Source: Eutreptiella sp. 'Long Island Sound 2002' (taxonomy: Eukaryota; Euglenozoa; Euglenophyceae; Eutreptiales; Eutreptiaceae). From it: a DNA stretch of 64,000 bases. The stretch spans positions 108,969,188 to 109,033,187 of the forward strand of contig OZ038383.1 in NCBI GenBank assembly GCA_964036045.1. The letters are read 5' to 3'. The notes below the pieces were generated by a model, which worked only from the letters and a program-made list of their open reading frames with translations, was not told the DNA's origin and did no database searches. Positions 13,344 through 23,349 of the stretch are shown one piece after another. A program made the position numbers and the translations under genes. Each line of letters starts with the position of its first letter. Within the stretch, counting starts at the first letter, position 1.

Positions 13344-16300
13344 GTCTGTCTGCCTCCCCCCCCCCCCATCTGCCTCTCTGTAGGCCCAAATTTCAGCCAC
13401 CACAAAGCGAGGGTGCCATGGGCTGGTTCCCCTTGTGGACCAGGAAACAGGGGAGCAGACCTTTTGCTGCCCCCACCCCCCCCCAACAGAAATGGGGCCG
13501 GACCGAAAGCAGGCCCAGCATCCCCCCCCCCCGCATGCCCTCGCACCCTCACTGCAGGCCGTCACATGGTGATCGAGGTCCCTCAGGGAGCGGACGCTGA
13601 GCGACAAGTATGTTGGGATCTGGGACCCACATGGTAACCCAGCAGGTGGTCCTCCTCTCCCACACAAGTGAACAGGTAGACCCATCCACCACCCTACCCC
13701 CCCCCCCCCCCAGCCTGCGCCCCCGACGGGAGGGGTGCACGGAGTCGGCGCCCTCAGGGCCTAAAAAGTGGAGGCTGTGAAGGGCTCACAGCTTGACCGC
13801 TGTGGGTATCCCTTGAGCGGCCTGCCCAGGGAACCTCCAGGTGTGCACGTGCCCCTCCAACTTCATCACAGACGCCTAGGCCAGCACAGCCCCATGCACT
13901 CCAGTGCAGTTGTGGGTGACCCCTGGAGGCCTCTGCGCCCTGGTGCCCCTCCACCTGCCCAGGGTACGCCCTCAGCCGTGGGAGCCGGACCCAGCCCGCG
14001 AGGCAGCACCACCTGTGCCTAAGGCAGTCAAGGAGTGCGGGTCTGACCCCAGTCGTGCCACGTACCACCGCCTTCCCGTGCCAATAGGCAGTCGTGGAGT
14101 GGTTGGGTAGCATGTCCTTGTGACGTGGAGGTTGCGAGCCCAGGCCCACATCTCCCCCGGCGGGCTCAGCGTCAGGCTCTCCAGCCTCCCTGCCGGGGCC
14201 TGGAGCACCAGGCACACACTTCCCCGCGCCATGTGCGCCAACGCCGAACAACAATGGAGCAAGCAGGTGTGCCACAGCCCCCCCCCCCCCCCTCAGACAC
14301 ACAAGGGCACATACACACAGGCACGGCGGCATCTCCCGCCCGCGAGCGCCACCGCGGGGTGTGGGGGCGGTCAACAGTCCGGTAGGCCTTGTGACCGGAC
14401 ACCCGGGTACGGCCGCCCAGTCGGGTCCCGCAAGGAAGGCGGCGCGGACCGTGGGTAGGTGACCAGGCGAGGCCTTGACCCAACCCAACCCAACCCAACC
14501 CCCCCATCTGCCTCACCTGAACTGTCAACGCGCAAAACATTGCACGTTTGTTCACGAAGATTCATAGCCAAGGTTTTGAAACAGATTTCCGCATCTCCCG
14601 CCTTCCGCGCAACCCCTGGGCCAGTCCGGCTCCGGGGCACCGACGCCTGCACATCCGAAACCGTTATGCACACAGAACATTTCCCCCTCCACCACCCGGC
14701 GTTTACCGCCGCTCTGCACAGCGCTCCATGAATATGTTTCAGAGTGCCGCGCTACAACGGCCAAGTCGCACCGGGCTGTTCCATCAGGGCCGGACCACTG
14801 AGATGCCCACGGGATTGAACAGGCTCCAGTTGCCTCAGCGGTTGTAGGCCCCAGTTCCTGGATCCGCGGCCCCTGGTACGCCCCCCCCAAGGGGTGCATC
14901 ACCGCTCGAGCAGCCCTTAGTGTGGAAGGTCTCGGCCACTTGCTGATCGGAGGTCCGAGCCCAAGGTGTCACACCAGCTGCGCTCCGGCTACCACCATGA
15001 ACCACCACGAACCACCACGAACCACCACGAACCACCACGAACCACCACGACCCACCACGAACCACCACGAGCCACCACGAACCACCACGAACCACCACGA
15101 ACCACCACGAAACACCACCAACCACCACCAACCACCACGAACCACCACGAACCACCACAAACCACCGCGAACCACCGCGAACCACCGCGAGCCACCACCA
15201 ACCACCACGAACCACCACGAACCACCACGAACCACCACGAACCACCACAAACCACCACAAACCACCGCGAACCACCGCGAGCCACCACCAACCACCACGA
15301 ACCACCACGAACTACCACGAACCACCACGAACCACTACGAACCACCACGAACCACCACACACCACCACGCACCACCACGCACCACCACCAACCACCACGA
15401 ACCACCACAAACCACCACGAACCACCACGAACCCCCACGAACCACCACGACCCACCACGAACCACCACGAGCCACCACGAGCCACGACGAGCCACCACGA
15501 GCCACGACGAACCACCACGAACCACCACGAACCACCACGACCCACCACGAACCACCACGAACCACCACGAACCACCACGAACCACCACGAACCACCACAA
15601 ACCACCGCGAACCACCACGGACCACCACGAACCACCACGAAACACCACGACCCACCACGACCCACCACGAACCACCACGAACCACCACGAACCACCACGA
15701 ACCACCACGAACCACCACGAACCACCACGAACCACCACGAACCACCACGAACCACCACGAACCACCACGAACCACCCCGAACCACCACGACCCACCACGA
15801 ACCACCACGAGCCACCACGAACCACCACGAACCACCACGAACCACCACGAAACACCACCAACCACCACCAACCACCACGAACCACCACGAACCACCACAA
15901 ACCACCACGAACCACCGCGAACCACCGCGAGCCACCACCAACCACCACGAACCACCACGAACCACCACGAACCACCACGAACCACCACGAACCACCACAC
16001 ACCACCACGCACCACCACGCACCACCACCAACCACCACCAACCACCACGAACCACCACGAACCACCACGAACCACCACGAACCACCACGACCCACCACGA
16101 ACCACCACGAGCCACCACGAGCCACGACGAGCCACCACGAGCCACGACGAGCCACCACGATCTACCACGAGCCACGACGAGCCACCACGAACCACCACGA
16201 ACCACCACGACCCACCACGAACCACCACGACCCACCACGAGCCACCACGAACCACCACGAAGCACCACAAACCACCACGAACCACCGCGAACCACCACGA

Positions 16301-17467
16301 ACCACCACAAACCACCACGAACCACCACGAACCACCACGAACCACCGCGAACCACCGCGAGCCACCACGAGCCACCACGAACCACCATGAACCACCACGA
16401 ACCACCACGACCCACCACGAACCACCACGAACCACTACGAACCACCACGAACCACCACGAACCACCACAAACCACCACGAGCCACCACGAACCACCACAA
16501 ACCACCACGGACCACCACAGACCACCATGAACCACCACGAACCACCACGAACCACCACGAACCACCACAAACCACCACAAACCACCACGAACCACCACGC
16601 ACCACGACGAACCTACACGAACCACCACGAACCACCACGAACCACCACGAACCAACACGAACCACACGCGAAGGCGTCTCTCACACAGTGACCCCAGAAA
16701 TGTGTCCCATGTGCCAAAGTACCGACAAGTACCGTCCAGTGACCTCCAACCGCCACCGTTTAACCGTCAACCACTATTGCCTGCCGATTTCAGTTGGTGA
16801 TCGGCCAAGCGCTGTTGGTTGGTCATCCAGCACTTTGCACTCTATGATGATCCTTTTGAGGCATTTGGATTGATCCTACATTTCTGTACATTTCTGTGTT
16901 CTGACGTGAAATTCCAGGGTGGTCAGGTGGAGATTGGTGTGTGGGCGGAATGCCACGCGGATATGTTCATGCGTTTGCATCAGCGTTCCATTCCGCAGCC
17001 GTGCCTTCGAGCCTTCTGTTGTGCCGGACGGCCCTCAAGCCCCCAGGTTTTGACAGCTGCTGTCGATGTTTCCCGGTAGGGCGTGGAGGTGCACTCGGTG
17101 CCCTTCACCTGAACCCCCAGTGTATGTTGAATGGAAAACTGGTTGAGGAGGAGGGTGCGAGCCTCCTCCAGCCCCTTTCCCCTGCACATACGCCGTCCCC
17201 TGCACTGGTGCCGGAGGCTGGGCCAGGGTATGTTCGGATACTAGGCGACCCGAAAATTGCTGGGGAGGTGGCACAGGCGTGGGCAACAAAGAGGCCTCCT
17301 CTGTTCTGCAGGTCGCAGCCCCTCCGGCACCGGCCCCGTCTGTGGGAGTATTGCTGCACCGTGTTGACGGATGAAGTGGACACTCTCGCTGCCACGATCC
17401 TGGAGCTGCTCAACCGCTTTCAGAAGCGCATTGTCAACGACCCAAAGAAGTTCAAGCTCCGCAAAAG
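4192..17467 (+). CDS. SECISBP2: SECIS-binding protein 2-like gene, partial (two recognised exons)
   Basis: SBP2 binds the SECIS element of selenoprotein mRNAs and recruits the selenocysteine elongation factor to recode UGA. Two exons are recognisable in the right order. Exon 4192-4295 encodes [20 protein letters not shown], matching the conserved basic LKK(V/I)ILKERE segment. Exon 17312-17467 encodes [20 protein letters not shown], then [15 protein letters not shown] and KLRKR, matching the block that opens the L7Ae RNA-binding domain (animal form EYCxQVL..E(I/V)D...LL.ELV.FQ.R.Y..DP..). Exons encoding the following RRxVxGLREV part were not found downstream. They are either missed, too diverged, or lost. 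The intervening 13 kb holds other exon-like blocks that may belong here, plus satellites. The gene call is from family memory plus splice signals. Confidence 0.62.
4296..5751. other. Presumed intron of the SBP2-like gene; one small exon candidate
   Basis: Contains a C-run at about 4690-4702 and no repeat element that I recognise. A possible 48-bp exon at 5080-5127 (CGCCAG acceptor; [22 protein letters not shown] donor) is phase 0 at both ends and could join the exon ending at 4295. It is too short to be sure. Confidence 0.35.
5752..6178 (+). repeat. Direct duplication, copy 1 (about 430 bp)
   Basis: Begins TTACATAAGCTGTACCCC and runs to about GAGAAGCACCAGCAC. It is nearly identical to the segment at 6865-7311. 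Copy 2 has an extra 20 bp (around 7081-7102). No TIR, poly-A or coding motif is visible, so this could be a recent segmental duplication or a short interspersed element. Confidence 0.85.
6865..7311 (+). repeat. Direct duplication, copy 2
   Basis: Second copy of the unit at 5752, at offset about 1,113 at the left end and about 1,130 at the right end. The 20-bp difference sits between GATTTCGATGGTGC and CTCAGCTCCATAGTG. The single-copy DNA between the copies (6179-6864) shows no gene. Confidence 0.85.
7788..7916 (+). CDS. Exon-like block, Glu/Gln-rich helix
   Basis: Bounded by GTCTGCAG and a GTTTCA donor (a later donor at about 7950 is also possible). It encodes [20 protein letters not shown] followed by a helix of the type [20 protein letters not shown]. 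Such a helix could be part of the SBP2-like protein, whose animal relatives carry a xxMLxALEKKQ helix, but the order relative to the LKK exon differs from animals. Assignment is open. Confidence 0.45.
8781..9130 (-). CDS. Coding-like block, acidic Ser-rich, unknown
   Basis: On the minus strand the frame reads a Ser/Asp/Glu-rich stretch ([20 protein letters not shown]) followed by [20 protein letters not shown] and ends FIVPR-TAA at 8783-8781. A TTGGTGCAG acceptor lies at its 5' edge. The DAATQT motif recalls the AGTQTD and AMLQTD motifs in the plus-strand block at 10.2-10.9 kb. No family recognised; it lies antisense within the presumed SBP2 intron. Confidence 0.35.
10203..10886 (+). CDS. Coding-like block, Pro/Ala-rich, unknown
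   Basis: The frame is open from before 10203 into the CT tract at 10900. The middle part ([60 protein letters not shown]) looks like folded protein rather than noise. A GTGCGG donor near 10863 is possible. Downstream, the CT microsatellite could serve as an intron polypyrimidine tract. It may be a middle exon of the SBP2-like gene or of another plus-strand gene. Confidence 0.4.
10903..11291 (+). repeat. CT/TCTC microsatellite
   Basis: About 390 bp of nearly pure pyrimidine (CTCTCTCT with CCCT, CTGT and CGGT interruptions), ending CCCTCCCAGG. All three plus frames are open here as Ser/Leu repeats, an artefact of the dinucleotide. Smaller relatives lie at 11768-11850 and 13160-13372. Confidence 0.97.
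11292..12400. other. Intron-like DNA with several 3' splice-site candidates
   Basis: Contains runs of C and G at 11372-11387, 11650-11670, 11742-11750 and 11811-11824, and a CT tract at 11768-11850. Acceptor-like sites are at about 11460 (TTCTGTTGCAG) and 11854 (TCTCCAACAG). The plus frame at about 12110-12340 ([20 protein letters not shown]) is protein-like but unassigned. Confidence 0.4.
12500..12753 (+). CDS. Coding-like block with stop, unknown
   Basis: The frame [60 protein letters not shown] ends in TAA at 12751-12753. Trp/Arg/His-rich with balanced composition, so likely real coding or a decayed mobile-element ORF. No family recognised and no clear acceptor. Confidence 0.35.
13080..13159 (+). 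repeat. ATCC tetranucleotide microsatellite
   Basis: About 19 near-perfect ATCC (CATC/CCAT) units, directly followed by the CT and CA tracts at 13160-13372. Confidence 0.98.
13160..13372 (+). repeat. Compound CT / CA / CT microsatellite
   Basis: CT-rich with C-runs, then a CA tract (13259-13288), then a CT tract (13289-13340) and a CTGT run. It ends in a C-run followed by CTGCCTCTCTGTAG, a strong-looking 3' splice site at 13383. Confidence 0.97.
13384..13630 (+). CDS. Possible exon pair, unknown
   Basis: After the CTGTAG acceptor, one frame reads [20 protein letters not shown] then [11 protein letters not shown] second acceptor (CCCTCAG at 13582-13588) precedes [16 protein letters not shown], with a GTAACC donor at about 13634. 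Both are short and in DNA with other open frames. I cannot tell whether they belong to the SBP2-like gene. Confidence 0.28.
14994..16668 (+). repeat. 10-bp minisatellite, unit ACCACCACGA
   Basis: About 167 tandem copies with variants (ACCACCACCA, ACCACCGCGA, GCCACGACGA, CCCACCACGA, ACCACCACAA). Because 30 bp is ten codons, every frame is open: Thr/Asn/His/Glu/Pro/Arg on the plus strand and Val/Arg/Gly/Trp on the minus strand. I regard these frames as by-products, not genes. Blocks of variants recur, suggesting higher-order expansion. Confidence 0.98.
16690..17311. other. Presumed intron sequence before the SBP2-like exon
   Basis: No repeats or domains recognised. A plus frame at 16920-17070 ([20 protein letters not shown]) is weakly protein-like without clear splice signals. 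Confidence 0.35.
17312..17467 (+). CDS. SBP2-like exon preceding the L7Ae core
   Basis: 156 bp between a TTCTGCAG acceptor and a GTGTGAG donor, ending two bases into an Arg/Ser codon. It encodes [20 protein letters not shown], then [20 protein letters not shown] and [11 protein letters not shown]. The match to SBP2 is distributed over the whole exon. The antisense strand is also open but shows no recognisable motif. Confidence 0.78.
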
Positions 17468-17667
17468 GTGTGAGTTGGCCTTGCCCACCCCCTCTTCCTA
17501 TGCAGTAGGTTTGTGCTCTTCGCCCAGCCAGACATTTCCGTGGTCCGCCCACCCCCGTTCTGGTAAAGTGTCCTGGAGGGGGATGGTGGTGGTACTGAGG
17601 CCGGGCAAAGAAGGGGAGGGCAGGGCATGGGGGAGGACAACTCTGGCTTGGGTAAGGGTTCTGCAAT

Positions 17668-18411
17668 ACCCAGTTTTGCCTTAATGGCCTCCGATAGGGC
17701 CGTCACATCTGGATCTTCTGATCCAGACAGAAGTTTGGCCAGCAGTTCGGCCGTATGATCCAGGGCACCGTAGGTTGGCCTTGGATGATGTTGTTCCTCA
17801 ACTCGAGTGGGGCCCACTTTGGGAGCCCTTGGGGTTGGACAACATGCTCTTGGATACTCGGGTCTCGGTCGTCTTGGCAGGGATGCTGTCTCGGCTCTGT
17901 CGGACGGCGGACCAGAGTGCGTGTAGGACCCTAGGTCTGTACGTGGTATGGATCCGTGTACTGCCAATGGCTCCTCCCCATCTTCTCCACGACTGGATTT
18001 GTAGTACTCCTCATGGAGGATGTATTCATCCATTTTCTTCCTCAGTTCCTCTTATTCCTCAGGGCCTTCAATCGCTGTTGAGGATGATGCCGGACAGGCG
18101 GATCGGGAGACTGAGGCTGCTACACGCCTGTGGAGATGATGCAGGCTGTCTCCACCGTGGGCCTCTAAGGCCTCGGTGGTAAGGACTGTATTTTCTTCCG
18201 CCCTTCTGCGTTCTGGATCTCCTTGGGACCCAGATGCGCCACTGAGATGTGGAGCTCGGTAAGGTGGTTCACTCATAGGGTGGGCCATGCTGCCCATTTG
18301 TACTTGGACAGTTCTTATGGGCCAGGTCCTGACGCTTGGCGTGGACATGATGAACTGTTGTTGAGCTTTGTGTGCTCCACTTCTTCTCAGGGTCGGTTCA
18401 AAAGGTCACAA
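17668..18411 (-). pseudogene. Gag-like or unknown reading frame with one in-frame TAA
   Basis: On the minus strand, one frame runs from about 18405 to 17668 interrupted only by TAA at 18054-18052 (EGPEE-stop-EELRKKMDEYIL). The flanks read MSTPSVRTWPIRTVQVQMGS and later TAELLAKLLSGSEDPDVTAL, SEAIKAKLGIAEP: low-complexity, Pro/Ser/charged, with short helices. The layout is typical of retroelement gag proteins, but no zinc knuckle is seen. It could equally be a broken host exon. Confidence 0.35.
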
Positions 18412-18649
18412 GGGACTGTCTCTGCTACCGGAAAGATGTCCTTGATTAATGCCCCAGATATGTTGATGAAATCCTGCAATTTTTGAAGTTGAAAACCCAA
18501 ACCAAAGCAGCAAGTAGAGCAAGAACAGGATGTGGATCGAATCAATGAATAATTTTGGAATCCAGTGTAACACAGAAGGGCGAAAAAAAATAGACACTCA
18601 GAAAGACAATGCAGGTATAAACACAAAGATTTAATCACAAATGGATGAT

Positions 18650-20090
18650 ACAAAAGATTTTATATGAAAACTGGACTGACTCAGGCCTGCAAGATAGCAT
18701 CAGGCACTTCATGTGCACTCTTTTGGGTGAAATGGTGCTGGTTAGGAATGTGGGGCATAGATGTCAGGCCAACACAGAAAATGACTTGGCCAAGCAACTG
18801 AATTCAGAAACAGTTAAAAAGTAGAACCACAATAAGTGGTAGGAACAATTGAGTATAGGGGTCTTGGGGTGGGAGACCACTAGGCTTAACCTCCAAGGCC
18901 TAAAGCATGAAATGCCTATTTTATTTCGGTATATCCTCCATGAAGGAAGGTAGCTCCGCTAAGTTGAGTGGTAGGGGTGAACTTCATGGGGGGCTAGGGT
19001 TACAACCCTAGTTACCTTTGAGAAAGTGTACCAAAAGCTTCAAAAGAGTGATAAAAATACTTAAGGTTGTCTTAGCATCAACAAAAGGGTTTTAAGGTGG
19101 GCTTGGCTTGGATCAAGCCCTCCAAGAAAGACATGGCAGTGACTTTTTCTTACTGTGCATCACAGACACGTAGATGGCGTTGTACTGCAGAGTAAATGAG
19201 CAGAAAAAGCCTGGCTGGATCACTCTGCGTCTGGGTATTCTGCTGAGCAGCTGAGCGTAGGGACGTTTGTGGGTCAGTAGCTTCGTGGTCAAACTCCGGA
19301 TACAAAAAGGCCTCTGATGCATTATCCGAACTTGGAATGCTATGAAAAGCAGTAAGAAACACATCTGCAAAAGAATGCGAACTGGATTTCTTTTCTGTCT
19401 GCCACTTTATCATGCACTTAGAGCCCTCCACTGCGAGTACCTTACCCCAACCCTTGAAATTGTGCCCCTGGGCTCTGGCAAAGATGGCTGAGTACCCTAC
19501 TTTACAACATTCAGAGAGTACCTATGATCCTCTACGATGAACTCTCTCCATAGGTCCCCCTGCTCCAAAAGGGGACCTCGGTTCTCTGTGCAAATGATGC
19601 ATCATACGCCTTCTTCGTGGCGCAGGGTGGCGTTCTGATATGACCACCTGCATCCCCGCAAACACACTTGTTAAACATTTTACGGTTTTATGAGCTGTAT
19701 GTCAAAACGGGGTAGGGTAGGGTGAGAAATAGGAAAATAAGGTACACTATGGTTGAGTAGCCTAAGGTAAAGTCCAGTAAACCAACCCCTTGCATCTTAA
19801 GCGGCACACATGGCAACACAAAGCAATGCGACGCAAAAACGGTACTATGGTTGATCATGGTACTAACTTACGTGCATTGCAAATCCTGACCCCAACTCAA
19901 AGCGCCACCCAACAAAGCGTAGACTTAGAATCTCTAGCCCCAACTCCAGGGGCCACACAACAAAACGTGGATTGCGAGTCCCTAACCCCACCTCAAGGGG
20001 CCCCGCAACAAAACGTGGATTATGAATTCCTAATCCCAACCCAAAGGACGCAACAATACTGACCAATATGGGGTTGTGAAACAAACAAAC
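18650..20090. other. AT-richer segment without recognised genes
   Basis: Composition shifts to lower GC than its neighbours. It may be the untranslated or LTR part of the element carrying the gag-like frame. A minus frame at 19150-19431 is open but featureless. At 19900-20040 a 45-bp motif (ACCCCAACTC...GCGTAGA/ACGTGGA) recurs three times. Confidence 0.35.
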
Positions 20091-20092
20091 AA

Positions 20093-20694
20093 ATGGAACA
20101 CCCCACATTTCACATTGTGTACCGCAATTCTACTCCCAGGTTGCCACACGGCCAACGAACGCTGGTGGTCACGCGGTTCCACGCTCCGGCCACACTTATT
20201 GCTGAGTGGGGCACCGCTAGCGTAGCAAAGCTAGCGGCTCCGCTTGGAGAGTATATGGATCGGACACAATACTCAATGTGGGTGGTAGCGCCACCCGGCA
20301 AATAGCTGCTGGTTTCAATACGAAGGCGTACGACATCCTCATGGCCGAGAAGGTGCTGCTGAGCAAGACGGAACGCCTCGAGGATGCCACCCATAGCGCC
20401 ACTCAGATTTCAACCGCCACCCCAACTGCAACGCCAACCGCAACGCCAACCGCAACGCCAACCGCAACGCTTACCGCAACGCCCACGCCATGGTCTGGAC
20501 TCTCCTCCAACGACACCCTCGTCGAGTGGTACAAGCCCACCGCCAAGTTCATTTCGAACTACGCTCATATGACGATGGTGCCCAAGTTCTTTGGGGAGGA
20601 GTATCTGGTCCATGGAGCCAATATTGCTGATGAATGGGATGGCCCCTTGTCCGCGGGCGGACGATTGCATTTAACATGTCTGGGCAACAAATGA
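20093..20694 (+). CDS. Coding-like region with 12-bp repeat, unknown
   Basis: Two overlapping plus frames: 20093-20305 (RLPHGQRTLVVTRFHAPATL, IAEWGTASVAKLAAPLGEYM) and 20278-20694 (TKAYDILMAEKVLLSKTERL; MVPKFFGEEYLVHGANIADE; stop at 20692). They may be one protein split by a frameshift or short intron. Within it, 20421-20488 is a 12-bp tandem repeat (AACGCCAACCGC) coding for Ala-Thr-Pro-Thr. Family not recognised. Confidence 0.35.
20421..20488 (+). repeat. 12-bp minisatellite, unit CAACGCCAACCG
   Basis: About 5.5 copies; in frame it gives an ATPT linker in the surrounding reading frame. Confidence 0.9.
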
Positions 20695-21264
20695 CATTTG
20701 TACAGCGCCTCGTCTTGCTAATCTGGCGCTCCACAGGGTTGTAGAGGGGTGGTGGGGGGGGGGTTGGTCTCAAGCCTCACAGGTCAACATCTCCTGTGGG
20801 TGGGGAGCAATCAACCCAGAAAAAGTGTGGATGTGGTGGGAATGAGCAAAAAGGTAGAAATGGGTGAAACAAGGGTGTAAATCCAAGCGGGGAGGGGGGG
20901 GGGGGTCAAAATCAAACTTGTTTCATCACCCGTGCCGTCATGGGGTCCCCGCACACACCACATTCCCCCATAGGTGCCTAGGGAATCGCCCATAACACTT
21001 TTTTGACCACTTCTAAAATCACCTCGCAAAGGTTGTTAGATCAAAGCCAGGCAGGCGTATATAGGGGAAAACACCACATACCCCCTCATTTTGGCCTTTT
21101 TGGGCCTATTCGCGTACCCTACCCCAAGGGGTTGAATTGTTTGTTTAACCCCTTGTAAAATCATTATTTTGTCCATTAAATGCATGCCCCAATGAGTTTT
21201 TGGTCCGGACCCCCCCAGACCCCCCACACTTGAAACCTACTTTTTTGAGGTTTTCAGGGAGGTG

Positions 21265-21297
21265 GGGGGGTCAAAAATGTCGAAAAAATGACCCCCC
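21265..21297. repeat. Short inverted repeat
   Basis: GGGGGGTCA and TGACCCCCC separated by 15 bp, able to form a hairpin. Confidence 0.7.
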
Positions 21298-21640
21298 CTT
21301 TTTTTGGGTCATAAATCATGAATCTTTTGGTTTTTTTCGATTTTGAGCCGAAAAAGTGTTTCCGGGTCCCGACTCCATAGGGTTTGTATGGGGCGGAATG
21401 GGACGAGCGCTTGTGCAGTTTCTGCACTTTTCAGCCATTTTGGGTATGTCGGCGGTTTTGGCGACCTCGGTGACCCCGCGGTACCCATTCTGAGGGGTGT
21501 GAGTGGGGATGCTGTGACAGTATATGCCTACTAGGATACAGAAGGAGGTTTTTTGCAGTTTGTAGCCTTGCCAAGGGCCGGTCAATGCCGGTGCCAAAGA
21601 CGCGAAATGGCTGTTTCCACCAATAATGGCCTAGTGAATG

Positions 21641-22800
21641 GGTTGGTACACAACCTGCTTATGCGGTTTTTCACCCTGGGCAGCTCAAAAATCGAAGTTT
21701 TTGAAACTTATTCCTATGATATTGTGACCACATGATATGACCCTCCAAGGTATGTAAAGCATGTTTTAGGCCGCATTTACGTGGTTTTCACCCTATTTGG
21801 GTATTAGGTCCGGGAGGGGGGGGGGGCTCCCAAGGGATTGGTACACAACCTGCTTATGCAGTTTTTCACCCTAGGTAGCTCAAAAATCGAAGTTTTCGAA
21901 ACTTGTTTTTTTGATTTTGTGACCACCTAAAATGACCATCCAAGGTATGTAAAGCATGTTTTTGGCCGCATTTACATGTTTTTCACCCTGTTTGGGTAAT
22001 AGGTCCGGCGGGCGGCGGGGGGGGGGGGGGGGGGGGCTCCCAAGGGATTGGTACCCAACCTGCTTATGCAGTTATTCACCTTGGGCAGCTCAAAAATCGA
22101 AGTTTTTGAAACTTTTTTTTCTGATGTTGTGACCACCTAAAATGTCCATCCAAGGTATTTAAAACATGTTGTAGGCCGTATTTACGTTTTTTTCACCCTA
22201 TTTAGGTATTAGGTCCGGGAGGCGGGGGGGGGGGGGGGGCTCCCAAGGGATTGGTGCACAACCTGCTTATGCAGTTTTTCACCCTAGGCAGCTCAAAAAT
22301 GGAAGTTTTCGAAACTTGTTTTTTTTGATATTGTGATCACCTAAAATGACCATCCAAGCTATGTAAAGCATGTTTTAGGCCGTATTTACGTGTTTTTCAC
22401 CCTATTTGGGTGTTGGGCGCACGGGGGGTACCAAGGGACGGGTGCACAACCTGCTTCTGCAGCTTTTCACCTTGGGCAGCTCAAAAATGGAAGTTTTCGA
22501 AACTTGTTTTTTTGATATCGTGATCACCTAAAATGACCATCCAGAGTATGTAAAGCATGTTTTAGGCCGTGTTTCCCCGTTTTTCATCCTATTTGGGTAT
22601 TGGGTGGGGCGAGGGGGGGGGGATGGGGGTCAAACGGGATTGGTACACAACCTGCAGTTTTTCAGCTTATACAGCTCAAAATTGAAGTTTCCGAAACTTA
22701 TGTTTTTGATATTGTGATCACCTAAAATGACCATCCAAGCTATGTAAAGCATATTTTAGCTTGTGTTTATATAGTTTTTACCCTATTTAGGGTGTGTATT
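21641..22800 (+). repeat. About 200-bp satellite, six copies, with G-tract spacers
   Basis: Copies begin near 21641, 21836, 22046, 22249, 22438 and 22638 (GATTGGTACACAACCTGC...). Each holds CAGCTCAAAAATCGAAGTTT, GTGACCACCTAAAATG and AAGCATGTTTTAGGCCG. The spacers between copies are G-runs of variable length, the longest about 20 G near 22017-22036. No open frame of note. Confidence 0.95.
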
Positions 22801-22859
22801 GCTTGGGGTAGATTCTCTGCGAGGTGGACTTGCCGAAGGCAATAGAATTTACGGCGCAC

Positions 22860-22950
22860 AGAAAAAAAATGTGCAAGTATTTTTTTTAGCGCGGAATATT
22901 TTTTTAGTGCAGAATATTTTTTAGCGCGGCTTTTTTTTTAGGGAAAAAAT
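22860..22950 (+). repeat. Short AT-rich tandem repeat
   Basis: Three to four diverged units of TTTTTTTAGCGCGGAATA. The architecture (T-run plus GCG core) recalls the arrays at 51.0 and 55.6 kb, but the core differs. Confidence 0.7.
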
Positions 22951-23349
22951 TTTAACCTCTAAAAATTATCCGCATCTAAAAAAAAATACAAGACTGAAGT
23001 GAGAAAGCATCATTTTTAATTTCAATTTGAAACCCCAAGCGGAAAAATCATTCCAAAGATCAGAAACGGCCTTGGAAACAAGTTTGTAACAAAATAAACC
23101 ACCAAAAACCACCACATACAGGTATGGTAAGCACATTTTCCTAGGTAAGTCAGCAAAACAGCGAGGAAACAATGAAAAAAAAGTGGTTTTACACCCGCCT
23201 TCTACGGGCCAAAAGTGGGGGTAATCACGGTTTTGTACCCTCAAGATAGACATAAACCCAGTCAGTGTCACCAGCAACCTGCCCCCCCCCCCCCCTTCCC
23301 CACTGAAAACACAAAACAGGGCAGGCAGCCGCATGCAGCACCATCACCA

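Noticed and set aside
14994-16691. 589-codon plus-strand and 451-codon minus-strand frames in the ACCACCACGA array.
   Set aside because: All frames are open because of the 10-bp period; no flanking coding sequence extends the frame convincingly.
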